Shown in pieces: positions 1-9,886 of a stretch of 64,000 bases of DNA. The notes under the pieces were generated by a model. It did not search any database. It worked only from the letters and a program-made list of their open reading frames with translations, and was not told where the DNA came from. Numbering within the stretch: position 1 is the stretch's first letter; each line of letters opens with the position of its first letter. The DNA is from Siphonodentalium dalli (lineage: Eukaryota > Mollusca > Scaphopoda > Gadilida > Siphonodentaliidae), in the NCBI GenBank assembly GCA_032622095.1, contig CP136064.1:252034484-252098483 (forward strand), written 5' to 3'. Both the position numbers and the translations under genes were made by a program.

Positions 1-33
1 ACCATTTCAGGAAAGTCGCACCGAGAGCAGACA

Positions 34-113
34 CTATCGCCAGCCTGTACTGCCTAACTAAATTGCAATTTTATCAATGGATATACCACTGATGCAGTAT
101 AGGCTGGCGATAG
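34..113 (+). repeat. Inverted repeat/hairpin in retrotransposon 5' region
   Basis: Bases 34-53 and 94-113 are reverse complements over 20 bp except one position that would be a G.U wobble in RNA. The loop is 40 nt and contains the in-frame stop (59-61) before the leader frame opens. In the element RNA this would be a strong stem just upstream of translation. It could also be a chance product of rearrangement. Confidence 0.6.
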
Positions 114-280
114 GTCTATTCAGAGTACGCTTGCGTTCAGGTAAAATCAAATTCAATTTTACAAAACCAACAAATCTGGCTTTCACTCCTCGCCGCTGTA
201 AACACCTAGCTGTTTTCATACTTCTTTCACTCCTTATCATACTATCAAATGACACCGAAAAAAAACCCAGGACCTATTGA
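77..280 (+). CDS. Leader frame of the retrotransposon with hydrophobic segment and half of a 2A-like motif
   Basis: A 67-codon frame with basic N-terminal part (residues ~9-50), then a hydrophobic run (about residues 44-57, FILLSLLIIL) followed by N-D-T-E-K. This is the layout of 2A-like leaders known upstream of some CR1-type endonucleases in sea urchin, amphioxus and molluscs, where the hydrophobic stretch precedes D-x-E-x-N-P-G-P. Here the D-T-E-K half is in this frame, while N-P-G-P lies in the next frame at the start of the 249-3,410 ORF. The switch point is the run of eight A at 258-265. Either one base was gained in this copy or the run is a slippery site. No Shine-Dalgarno type signal applies (eukaryotic). 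Confidence 0.55.
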   Translation: MDIPLMQYRLAIGLFRVRLRSGKIKFNFTKPTNLAFTPRRCKHLAVFILLSLLIILSNDTEKKPRTY

Positions 281-3200
281 ACAAGAAACGCTTACAGTTT
301 TTCATTACAATATACGCAGCATCAGAAACAAAATATCTAGAATTGCAGAGGACATAGATGATAATGACATTATCTGCTTTAGTGAAACTCATCTAAATAC
401 CACTTTTCCCAGTGAAAATATTACCTTATCTGACTGTCACCCCCCAATTCGACTCGACAGAAACGAATATGGTGGGGGACTTGCCGTATACTTCTCAACT
501 CATGTCGCCTTCAAATTGCTAGACTTCCTGTGTTTCGACGATGAGATTTTATGGTTTGAGGTAGGGACCAAGCATAAATTTATTTTATGCGTAACCTACC
601 GTTCAGAAAATGAATGTATAGATACATACTGGAGTAAATTAGATGAAGCGATTGAACGTTCATTGTCATTAAACTCATCACTGGTGATAGTTGGCGATCT
701 AAACTGCGACTTGTTGAAAAAATCGGGTCCTCTTCAATCAATCATGACAAAATATACCCTCAAAAACGTCATAAGCGGACCAACTAGAATAACAGCGAAC
801 TCTGAAACTTTATTAGATCCTATCATAATAAGCGAGACCATCAAAGCAATGAACCCCTCAACTTATGACCTCGGAGTATCAGACCACCTTGCAACGTCGG
901 TTGAAGTGTGCGTCCCAATATATAAACCAAAATCCCACAAACGTTCTGTGTGGAATTACTCAAAGGGCAATTATGATAGATTAAATTTGGAACTCTCCGA
1001 TATCGATTGGGAAAAACAATTATATACTGAAGGTGACTCGACGCATATAGACAAAATGGTTGAAATTTTCACTGAAACATTCTTATCTGTCTCCAAAAAA
1101 CACATCCCGTACCATGAAATAACAATCAGAAAACGTGACAAACCTTGGTTTGATGGTATCATCAGAAAACACATCAGAAAACGGGATCGACTTAAAAAAC
1201 TGGCAGTTCTCAGAAATAGGGAGTCTGACTGGAACAAGTACAAGTGTGTTCGAAACAAAGTAAACAACTTAAAAAAAGCTGCAAAGGAAAGATATATGAA
1301 TGATCTAGATGAAAATCTAAGCGTGAACTCTAAACCAAAACAATTCTGGCACACAGTCAAACAACTACTAAGCAATTTTTCGACCGACAATACAATTCCT
1401 ATATTGAAATCGAACAATACAGATATAGAAGATGATATACAAAAGGCGGAAGTCCTCAATACGATATTCACTAAACACAGCACACTAGAAACCAACACAA
1501 GGGAGCCACCGATCTTTTCAGATAGAACTCATGCGTTTTTAAATGAAATTAAGACAAATGAAAATGAAATTTTTGAAATCCTAAAATGTCTTCCTATTAA
1601 AAAGGCAAACGGTCCTGATGGGATAAACAATAAATTGCTCAGGGAAACACGCAGCTCCATCAGTAAACCCCTACGTTATATTTTTAATAAATCTTTTAAG
1701 AGCTGCTGTTTCCCCGAAGCATGGAAAAGGGCAAACATAATACCAATATTTAAAAATGGTGACCGTCATGATCCAAATAACTATCGTCCCATCTCATTAA
1801 TAAGTTGTGTCGGTAAAATACTAGAAAAAGTAGTCTTCAACAAAGTCTTTAATCATTTAAATATAAACAACCTATTATACAAATACCAATCCGGTTTTAT
1901 ACCAGGTCACAGTACTGAACAACAACTTATTGAAATATTTCACAATATACACCATGCTGTAGACACCGAACAAAGCACGTGTGCTGTTTTCTGCGACATC
2001 TCGAAAGCTTTTGACAAAGTATGGCACCAAGGTCTTTTACTTAAACTAAATCACTATGGAATAGCAGATACCTTGCTAAAATGGTTCAGAAATTATCTCG
2101 AAGGGCGGCAGCAAAGGGTGCAAATAAATTCTAGCTTTTCAAAATATTCTCCAATAACGGCAGGGGTCCCCCAAGGGTCTGTGGTCGGCCCTTTGCTCTT
2201 TTTAATCTACATAAATGATATTGCAGACAATATTAAATCGCATGTTAGGTTATACGCGGACGACACATGCCTCATAAATTCCGATACGGACATACAAAAC
2301 CTTGAACTAAGTGTAAATAAAGACATGGAAAACATAAAAAAGTGGGCCGATACATGGCTAGTGAAATTCAATAATTCTAAAACAAAATTACTATTTTTTA
2401 CAAGTTCACAAAGCCCTGAGAGACCGAATATAATCTTTGATGGACTGCAACTCGAATATTCTAAACAACACACGCATCTAGGCATGGGCATAGATGACGA
2501 CTTAACATGGGACAGTTATATAGAAAATGTATGTACTAGAGCTTATGCTAAACTATCCCAATTACGAAGACTGAAGTATATTTTGAACCGAAAAACTCTT
2601 GAAATCCTCTATTTATCACACGTCCGTCCAATCATGGAATATGCGAGTAGTGTCTGGGCTGGAGCACCAGATAAGTTACTTAAAAAACTTGATGATGTAG
2701 AATACGAGGCTGCACGAATAATAAGTGGCTGCACGAGATCAGTATCACACAAACGTCTACTAACAGAAATGGGTTGGGAAACACTCTCCGATAGAAGGCA
2801 ATTAAAGCGTTTTTCACTTTTTCATAACATTGTCAATCACAAAGTGCCCAAATATTTAGTCGACTTACTTCCCCAAAATTTTTCTGACATAAGTGATCAT
2901 GATACGAGATTTGCGTCGAACTTTATCCATTTTAAACCCAATTCCAAACGAATGGAGTCTACATTCATGCCAACGTGTGTAAAAAACTGGAATGCAACCA
3001 AAATTGAGACTCGAGATCTCCGCCACCTTTGTTATGTAAACAAAATTAAACCTATAACACCCAAACCACCAAAGTATTATTCTGTCGGAAAGCGGACTGA
3101 TAACATATTTCACTGTAGATTACGATGTGAATGTAGCAACTTGCTATCCGATAAGGTTCTAAATCACATTGCAAATTCAAAAGACTGCAGCTGTGGAAAC

Positions 3201-3410
3201 GGTGAAGAAAATGCCTTCCACTATTTCTTTGATTGCCACCTACATTCAATCCCAAGAATTCGTCTATTGAATAAATTACTTCCTTACAACATTTATTCAT
3301 TAAAGATTTTGCTTTTTGGAGATCCTGCACTTCCTTATTGTGATAACTTAAAATTTTTCTTAGCTGTACAGTCATTCATACGCGAGACAAATCATGATTT
3401 GTTTTACTAA
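249..3410 (+). CDS. Retrotransposon endonuclease-reverse transcriptase (1,053 aa)
   Basis: Residues ~15-225 form an APE-type endonuclease: N21 in YNIRSI, E46 in FSETHL, D150/N152 in VGDLNCD and the terminal S-D-H at 211-213. The reverse transcriptase follows: K-x-N-G-P-D-G (~residue 455), NYRPISL, the first catalytic Asp in CDISKAFDKVWH (~583), AGVPQGSVVGPLLFLIYIND, and YADD at 669-672. The C-terminus (~950-1010) holds C-x-C and C-x-C...H-x4-C clusters like the zinc-knuckle-like tail of CR1/Jockey proteins. The enzyme would nick target DNA and copy element RNA in the nucleus. The ATG at 249 is within the 2A-like region, so the true protein may begin in the leader frame. All catalytic residues seen are intact and there is no internal stop, suggesting recent activity. 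Confidence 0.93.
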   Translation: MTPKKNPGPIEQETLTVFHYNIRSIRNKISRIAEDIDDNDIICFSETHLNTTFPSENITLSDCHPPIRLDRNEYGGGLAVYFSTHVAFKLLDFLCFDDEILWFEVGTKHKFILCVTYRSENECIDTYWSKLDEAIERSLSLNSSLVIVGDLNCDLLKKSGPLQSIMTKYTLKNVISGPTRITANSETLLDPIIISETIKAMNPSTYDLGVSDHLATSVEVCVPIYKPKSHKRSVWNYSKGNYDRLNLELSDIDWEKQLYTEGDSTHIDKMVEIFTETFLSVSKKHIPYHEITIRKRDKPWFDGIIRKHIRKRDRLKKLAVLRNRESDWNKYKCVRNKVNNLKKAAKERYMNDLDENLSVNSKPKQFWHTVKQLLSNFSTDNTIPILKSNNTDIEDDIQKAEVLNTIFTKHSTLETNTREPPIFSDRTHAFLNEIKTNENEIFEILKCLPIKKANGPDGINNKLLRETRSSISKPLRYIFNKSFKSCCFPEAWKRANIIPIFKNGDRHDPNNYRPISLISCVGKILEKVVFNKVFNHLNINNLLYKYQSGFIPGHSTEQQLIEIFHNIHHAVDTEQSTCAVFCDISKAFDKVWHQGLLLKLNHYGIADTLLKWFRNYLEGRQQRVQINSSFSKYSPITAGVPQGSVVGPLLFLIYINDIADNIKSHVRLYADDTCLINSDTDIQNLELSVNKDMENIKKWADTWLVKFNNSKTKLLFFTSSQSPERPNIIFDGLQLEYSKQHTHLGMGIDDDLTWDSYIENVCTRAYAKLSQLRRLKYILNRKTLEILYLSHVRPIMEYASSVWAGAPDKLLKKLDDVEYEAARIISGCTRSVSHKRLLTEMGWETLSDRRQLKRFSLFHNIVNHKVPKYLVDLLPQNFSDISDHDTRFASNFIHFKPNSKRMESTFMPTCVKNWNATKIETRDLRHLCYVNKIKPITPKPPKYYSVGKRTDNIFHCRLRCECSNLLSDKVLNHIANSKDCSCGNGEENAFHYFFDCHLHSIPRIRLLNKLLPYNIYSLKILLFGDPALPYCDNLKFFLAVQSFIRETNHDLFY

Positions 3411-3735
3411 CTCTGCTAAATAATGATACGTACAAGCCAGCAAGCGAAACAAAGAAACAAAGAAATCCGACTTTAAATCAAACACTTATACAAACTTATG
3501 ACAAACTCGGGGGTGGGGGTGACCGGTGATATGTATATATGTTCAACTTGTTTTTGCTAGTCATGTTGCTTTGCCATTATTAATTATTTTATTTTTCAGT
3601 GTAATAACATATGGGAGAGGCGGTACCCATAAGTGAGTCAGCACTTGTCCTCCAATCCCATTGTCTGTATATACAATGTTTGTGTCATATATAATATGTT
3701 ACATAAATTAGACAAATAAATATGTTTAAACTAAA

Positions 3736-4732
3736 GGGTCCGGGAACTTGATAAAGTTTTCAGGAGAGTTAAAACACATAATTATTTTATTTTATTTTAC
3801 TGTTGTTTGTAAAGAGTATATAACTAATGTCAGAAGTCAGGCAAAAACTCACTCTTTGAGAATATATAAATATATCCCTATAGCCGACCTAATATGCTGT
3901 GAGTATATATTCACGTAAAAATATGTTACGACTTTTTGCCAGTGTTATTCAGTTAAATGTTTTGTCAAGATAAGACGTTTCGACATATTTCGCCGTACTT
4001 TTCATTCGAAGATCAACAAGAATGTCAAAGCAAAATATCCGATCAGGGATTACAAAACAAGGTTCTGATTGAATTAGAGAGGTCCAACATTTTTTCACAA
4101 GCTGAAGTCGCGGTGGGAAATCAGATTTTACCCAAATATTTGACTGAAAGACAACGGAATTCTTTATAGGCTATACTTTTCCGCATCAATCGAATACCAT
4201 CCTTGTCGAAAATGGCGTGAAGAGCACACAAAATGATGAACTATGTATATCTCATTTTTGCTCCGCTCCTGACAGCAATGAAATATATTACGAAAAATGC
4301 TTACCTTTTATGGTTGTATAAGGTATGTGTTGAGAAAGACTAATTCGACTCAAATCATCGAAAATATCCACACACAAGAGAAACGTCGTAATGCAGTGCA
4401 GATGCCTGGTGAAGTATTGCAGCTGTTACACAATTAGAATTTATAGCATATTCGGATGTTATGCACCATCTACTTACTTTTCACCTAAGTGCGTGTGGTT
4501 TTGATACACTAAACACCGTAGTATAATCTAGCCAAGTTTGAACATTGAAGTATATAGCGCCATGGCAAGGTGCCACTTGTGCGGACACACATCGCAAAGA
4601 AACGCCCAAAATGAACGATCAATGAATGCACACGAATAAAAGCACTGCCTTTCAACAAAATTAAATAGTAGAGACTAATTAATGATTAAACAGTTTTGTA
4701 TTCGTGCCACTGCACCGCGAAATAACAAAGAT
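3736..4732. other. AT-rich spacer, no supported gene
   Basis: A 70-codon open frame (3,957-4,169, +) has no recognisable domain and no splice context that I could see. It is not called as a gene. Nothing else is recognised in this kilobase. Confidence 0.5.
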
Positions 4733-4779
4733 AAGATAAGAACGAACATGACATTTGGAACTTATTCCCTATTCCTTAT

Positions 4780-6175
4780 TTCAAAAATGTCGATTTCGGC
4801 CGATTTGACGGCATGGGTGGGTGGCCCGCCCCAAATACCCCCTAGAAACACCACGACCCCCACCCATCACTCCCGGGGGTACCACCCAGAGGGAGTGAAA
4901 ATGGGGCATGGAGCAATTTCGAGAAGAGTAAGGATTTTGACCGATTTGATGGCATGGGTGTGTGGCCCGCCCCAAATACCCCCTAAAAACACCCGACCCC
5001 CACCCATCACCCACGGGTACCATCCCGAGGGGGTGAAAAAGGGGTATGGAGCAATTTCGAGAACGGTAAGGATTTCGACCGATTTGACGACATGAGTGGG
5101 TGGCCCGCCCCAAATAACCCCTAGAAACACCCCGACCCCCACCCATCACCCCGGGTGGTACCACCCCGAGGGGGTGAAAATGGGGTATGGAGCAACTTCG
5201 AGAACGGTAAGGATTTCGACCGATTTGACGGAATGTGTGGGTGGCCCGTCCCAAATACCCATAGAAACACCGTGATCCCCCACCCGTCACCCCGGGAGGT
5301 ACCACCCGAGGGGGTGAAAATGGGGTATGGAGCAATTTCGAGAGTGGTAAGGATTTCGACCGATTTGACGGCATGGGTGGGTGACCTGCCCCAAATACTC
5401 CCTAGAAACACCCCGACCCCCCGCCCATCTGCCCGGGGGGTACCACCCCGAGGGGGTGAACATGGGGTATAGAGTAATTTCGAGAACGGTAAGGATTTCG
5501 ACCGATTTGACGGCATGGGTGGGTGGCCCGCCCCAACCCAAATACCCCCTAGAAACACCTCGATCCCCCAGCCATCACTCCCGGGGGTACCACCCCGAGG
5601 GGTTGATAATGGGGTATGGAGCAATTTCGAGAACGGTAAGGATTTCGACCGATTTGACGGCACGGGTGGTTGGCCCGCCCGAATACCCCCTAGAAACACC
5701 CCGACCCCCAACCATCACCCCAGGGGGTACCACCCCAAGGGGGTGAAAATGGGGTATGGAGCAATTTCGAGAATGGTAAAGACTGCGACCGATTTGACGG
5801 CATGGGTGGGTGGCCAAATACCCCCTAGAAACACCCCGACCCCCACCATCACCCCGGGGGGTACCACCTCGAGGAGGTGAAAATTGGGGTATGGAGCAAT
5901 TTCAATAACGGTAAGGATTTCGACCGATTTGACGGATGGGTGATTGGCCCGCCAAAAATACCCCCCTAGACACCCCGACCCCCCACCATCACCCCGGGGG
6001 GTACCACCCGAGGGGGTGAAAATGGGGTATGTATGAAGCAATTTCGAGAACGGTAAGGATTTCGGCCGATTTGACGGCATGGGTGGGTGGCCCGCGCCAA
6101 ATATCCCATAGAAACACCCCGACCCCACACATCACCCCGGATACCACCCGAGGGGTGGAAATGGGGTTGGAGCAA
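4780..6175. repeat. Tandem array, ~140-bp GC-rich unit, left arm (about 10 copies)
   Basis: The landmark GATTTGACGGCATGGGTGGG recurs near 4,802, 4,940, 5,080, 5,220, 5,362, 5,503, 5,650, 5,790, 5,925 and 6,067, a period of 135-147 bp. Each unit carries poly-C/poly-G rich blocks around a KpnI-like GGTACC. Open frames of 60-200 codons across the array, on both strands, are products of the repeat and are not genes. Confidence 0.95.
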
Positions 6176-6539
6176 ACATTTAGAGTCCAAAAACTACACA
6201 AATTGTTTCGATTTATTATGGTAGTTCATTTTGTTTTCACTTTTTTAAAACAAGCATTTTGTTTTCAATCAAATTTTCTAGACTTTGATTTTTGAAAAAA
6301 TAACGATACTGTGGTTTCAGATGTTTAATTTTTTCACACTTTTCCGCTTGGCCCACGTTTTCGTCATACACATGCTTTTTATGCGCGGACTTTGGCTTTC
6401 AATTGTCAATTGATTGAAACTGTTTCATATCCATACACGTACCGGTACACGTAATCCATTTTAATAGATATTATATTTTTAAATTGAATGAATGGGAGTC
6501 AGCATATCCCGTCCAATTCCCCAACCTTGCCGCCCCTTA

Positions 6540-8120
6540 GTCGCTAAGTTTGGTATCATAATTTAGGAACTCTACTTACGCCCAATTTGTGGCCGGGTAA
6601 AATGGGTTACTCGGGTACCTTTCCGATAGTGATTCGCCCCTAAATTGGTTATGTATGAATTAACTTTTTCGACAGTGATTTACCCCTATGGTGGATATGC
6701 ACGAATTCACACCAATAGGGACCACAAATATTTTGGGTCCGTTTTGGCGCCATACTTTACTTAAGCCCTACTTGTGGCCGGGCATAATAGGCTAGCGAGG
6801 ACATTTTCTATATAGTGATTTGCCCCTAGGGTTAATATGGACGAATTCTCCCAATAGGGGCCACCTATAACACAGGTCTCCCACAATCAGGAATGTATAG
6901 CACCATTTTAGGTTCCGTTGTGACGCCAGACTCTATTTACGCCCAATGTGCATGTGGCCGCTATAATGGGCTAACTGGGTATTTTTTGACAATAATTTGC
7001 CCATAGGTTCGCAATAGACGGAGTCACCCCCAAAAGTGGCCACAAATAAGATAAATCTCACAGAATCGGGAATTGTTTTGACAGTAATTTGCCCCTAAGG
7101 CGGCTATGGACGAATTCGCATCAAGAGGGGCCATGAAGCAATAACATAGGTATCTTGCAATCGGGAGTTTGTCTTCACCCCAAAAGGGGCCACCAATAGC
7201 ATAGATCTCTCACAATCGGGAATTTAGCGATATTTTAGGATTCCAGACTCTACTTACGTCCAATTTGTGGCCAGGTTAAATGGATGATCCAGGTACTTTC
7301 CCTAATATGAATCGCACCTCAATTGGCTATGTATGAATTCACACCAAAAGGGGCCTCCAATTGCATAGATCTACCAAAATCAGGAATTTTGCAACAGTTT
7401 AGAGTCGGTTTTGATTCCAGACAGACTATACTTACGCCAAATTTGTGGCCAGTTATAATGGGTTACTCCGGTAATTTCTTGACAGCGATTTGCCCCTACA
7501 GTGGCTTTAGACGAATTCACACCAATAGGTGCCACAAATATGATAGATCTCCCACACTCGGAAATTTAGTAACATTTTGGGTCCGTTTTGACTCCATTTA
7601 CTTACGCCGAACTTGTGTCCGGGCATAATAGGCTAGCGAGGACATTTTTGTTAGTGATTTTTCCCAAGGGTTACTATAGACGAATTCTCATCAAAAGGGC
7701 CCACCTATAACATAGGCCTAGGTGTCCCACAATAAGAAATATATAGCAACATTTTAGGGTTCGTTTTGACGCCAGACTCTACTTACGCCCAATTTGTGGA
7801 CGGGTATAATGGGCTAGCCGTGTACTTTTATTGTGGTGATTTGCCCCTATAGGGTGTCTATGTACGAATTCACCCCAAAATGGGCCACAAATAGGATTGA
7901 TATCCCACAATCGAGAGTTAACATAACATAATTTTAGGTCTGTTTCAGCGCCAAACTCTACTCACGGCTAATTTGTGGCCTCGGGCATAATGGCCAACCC
8001 AGGTAGTTTTTTTGACAGTGAATCCCCCCTTGTGTGGCTATGATGAATTCACACCAAGAGTGGCCACCAATGGGATAGATCTCCCACAATCGGCAATTTA
8101 ACCATTTTTGGGTTATTTTT
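6540..8120. repeat. Degenerate ~180-bp tandem repeat forming the element core
   Basis: The phrase CCAATTTGTGGCCGGG (with variants) recurs near 6,580, 6,766, 6,940, 7,258, 7,434, 7,605, 7,787 and 7,968, each time followed by TAATGGG(C/T)TA and then GACAGTGATTTGCCCCTA. Spacing is about 170-190 bp with one double gap. The copies are far more diverged than those in the flanking arms, so the core array is older or evolves separately. Confidence 0.85.
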
Positions 8121-8329
8121 GCTACATCAAAAGACACCGGCCGCCCTTTGATCAGAACTTGAAACGGGCTTCATCAGAATGCATGGCTCTTACCGCCCCC
8201 GGTGGGTGAGGGTGTTTATGGGGTATTTGGGGATTGGGGAGGCGTTCAAGGGGGTATTTGTGGCGGGCCGGAAGAGACATTTTTGCGCATATGGAATCAG
8301 AAATAAAATGGCTCAAATCCGATTTTCAC

Positions 8330-9830
8330 TCCCTCGGGGAGGTACCCTCCGGGGGTGAGGGGGTCGGGGTGTTTCTAGAGGGTATTTGGGCGGGCCACCC
8401 ACCCATGCCGTCAAATCAGTCGAAATCCTTACCGTTCTCGAAATTGCTTCATACCACATTTTCACCCCTCGGGTGGTACCCCCCGAGGATGATGGGTGAG
8501 GGGTCGGGGTGTTTCTAGGGGGTATTTGGGGCGGGCCACCCACCCATGCCGTCAAATCGGTCGAAATCCTTACCGTTCTCGAAATTGCTCCATACCCCAT
8601 TTTCACCCCTCGGGTGGTACCCCCCGAGGATGATGGGTGAGGGGTCGGGGTGTTTCTAGGGGGTATTTGGGGCGGGCCACCCACCCATGCCGTCAAATCG
8701 GTCGAAATCCTTACCGTTCTCGAAATTGCTCTATACCCCTTTATTCACCCCCTCGGGTGGTACCCCGCTGGTTAATTGGTGGGGGTCGGGGTGTTTCTAT
8801 GGGGTGTTTGGGGCGGGCCACCCACCCATGCCGTCAAATCGGTCGAAATCCTTACCGATCTCGAAATTGCTTCATACCACATTTTCACCCCTCGGGTGGT
8901 ACCCCCCGAGGATGATGGGTGAGGGGTCGGGGTGTTTCTAGGGGGTATTTGGGGCGGGCCACCCACCCATGCCGTCAAATCGGTCGAAATCCTTACCGTT
9001 CTCGAAATTGCTCCATACCCCATTTTCACCCCCTCGGGGTGGTACCGACCGGGGGTGATGGGTGGGGGGGGGTCTGGTTGTTTCTATGGGGTATTTGGGA
9101 CGGGCCACCCACCCATGCCGTCAAATCAGTCGAAATCCTTACCGTTCTCGAAATTGCTCCATACCCCATTTTCACCCCCCCCCCCGGGGTGATGGGTGGG
9201 GGGGGTCGGGATGTGTCTAGGGGTATTTGGAGCGGGCCACCCACCCACCATGTCGTCAAATCGGTAGAAATTCTTACCGTTCTCGAAATTGCTCCATACC
9301 CCATTTTCACCCCCGGGGTGATGGGTGGGGGGGGGGTCGGGATGTTTCTAGGGGTATTTGGAGCGGGCCACCCACCCACCCATGCCGTCAAATCGGTCGA
9401 AATCCTTACCATTCTCGAAATTGCTCAATACCCCATTTTAACACCCTCTGGGTGGTACCCCGGGGGCGATGGTGGGGGCGGGTTGTTGAAGGGTTTCCAG
9501 GGGATATTTGGGCCGGCCACCCACCCATGCCGTCAAATCGGCCGAAATCCTTACCGTTCTCGAAATTGCTCTATACCCCTTTATTCACCCCTCGGGGTGG
9601 TACCCCCCGGGAGTGATGGGTGAGGGTCTGGGTGTTTTAGGGGGTATCTGGAGCGGGCCACCCACCCATGCCGTCAAATCGGTCGAAATCCTTACCGTTC
9701 TCGTAATTGCTGCATACCCTATTTCACCCCCGGGGTGATGGTTGGGGGGGGGGGGGTCGGGTGATTCTAGGGGATATTTGGGGCGGGCCACCCACCCATG
9801 CCGTCAAATCGGCCGAAAGCGACATTTTTG
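8330..9830. repeat. Tandem array, ~140-bp GC-rich unit, right arm (about 11 copies, inverted)
   Basis: The reverse complement of the left-arm landmark (CCATGCCGTCAAATCGG) occurs near 8,408, 8,548, 8,690, 8,830, 8,970, 9,118, 9,251, 9,388, 9,528, 9,669 and 9,799. The outermost unit of both arms shares a GGCCG variant (left ~4,797, right ~9,808) not typical of inner units, supporting inverted duplication of the arm rather than independent amplification. Confidence 0.95.
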
Positions 9831-9886
9831 AAAATAAGGAATAAGGAATAGGGAATAAGTTCCAATTGTCATGTTCGTAAGATAAG

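Larger units (their letters stand above)
1..3735 (+). mobile_element. Non-LTR retrotransposon, CR1/Crack-like, nearly full length
   Basis: One long endonuclease/reverse-transcriptase frame is preceded by a short leader frame and followed by a ~320-bp 3' untranslated tail ending in an A-rich AATAAATATG stretch near 3,715. The 5' end may lie outside the window, because leader-like sequence is present from base 1. No target-site duplication could be identified. Domain order (APE endonuclease, RT, cysteine/histidine C-terminus) and the 2A-like leader match CR1-group elements of marine invertebrates. Clade assignment is inferred from motifs, not a tree. Confidence 0.9.
4741..9878. mobile_element. 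Foldback-type element: inverted arms of tandem 140-bp repeats around a 180-bp-repeat core
   Basis: The outer ends are inverted copies: ACGAACATGAC at 4,742-4,752 matches its reverse complement at 9,868-9,878, and similarity continues for ~50 bp (TTGGAACTTATTCCC...) into the repeat arms. The left arm (4,780-6,175) and right arm (8,330-9,830) are the same ~140-bp unit in opposite orientation. Directly outside, AAGATAAG is present at 4,733-4,740 and at 9,879-9,886, a possible 8-bp target duplication (one base is ambiguous at the left). No transposase frame is visible. The architecture resembles Drosophila FB/Galileo foldback elements, whose long inverted ends are also tandem arrays. Membership of any superfamily is inference. 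Confidence 0.7.

Noticed and set aside
971-1498. 175-codon minus-strand frame opposite the retrotransposon ORF
   Set aside because: A shadow of the well-supported plus-strand endonuclease/RT coding sequence.
3957-4169. 70-codon plus-strand frame
   Set aside because: No domain, no repeat family and no splice signals. The length is expected by chance in this much DNA.
4781-9791. Many open frames of 60-234 codons across 4,682-6,295 and 8,234-9,791 on both strands
   Set aside because: They are open in several frames and both strands because the 140-bp repeats are GC-rich with few stops. The peptides are just the repeat translated and have no start or splice context.
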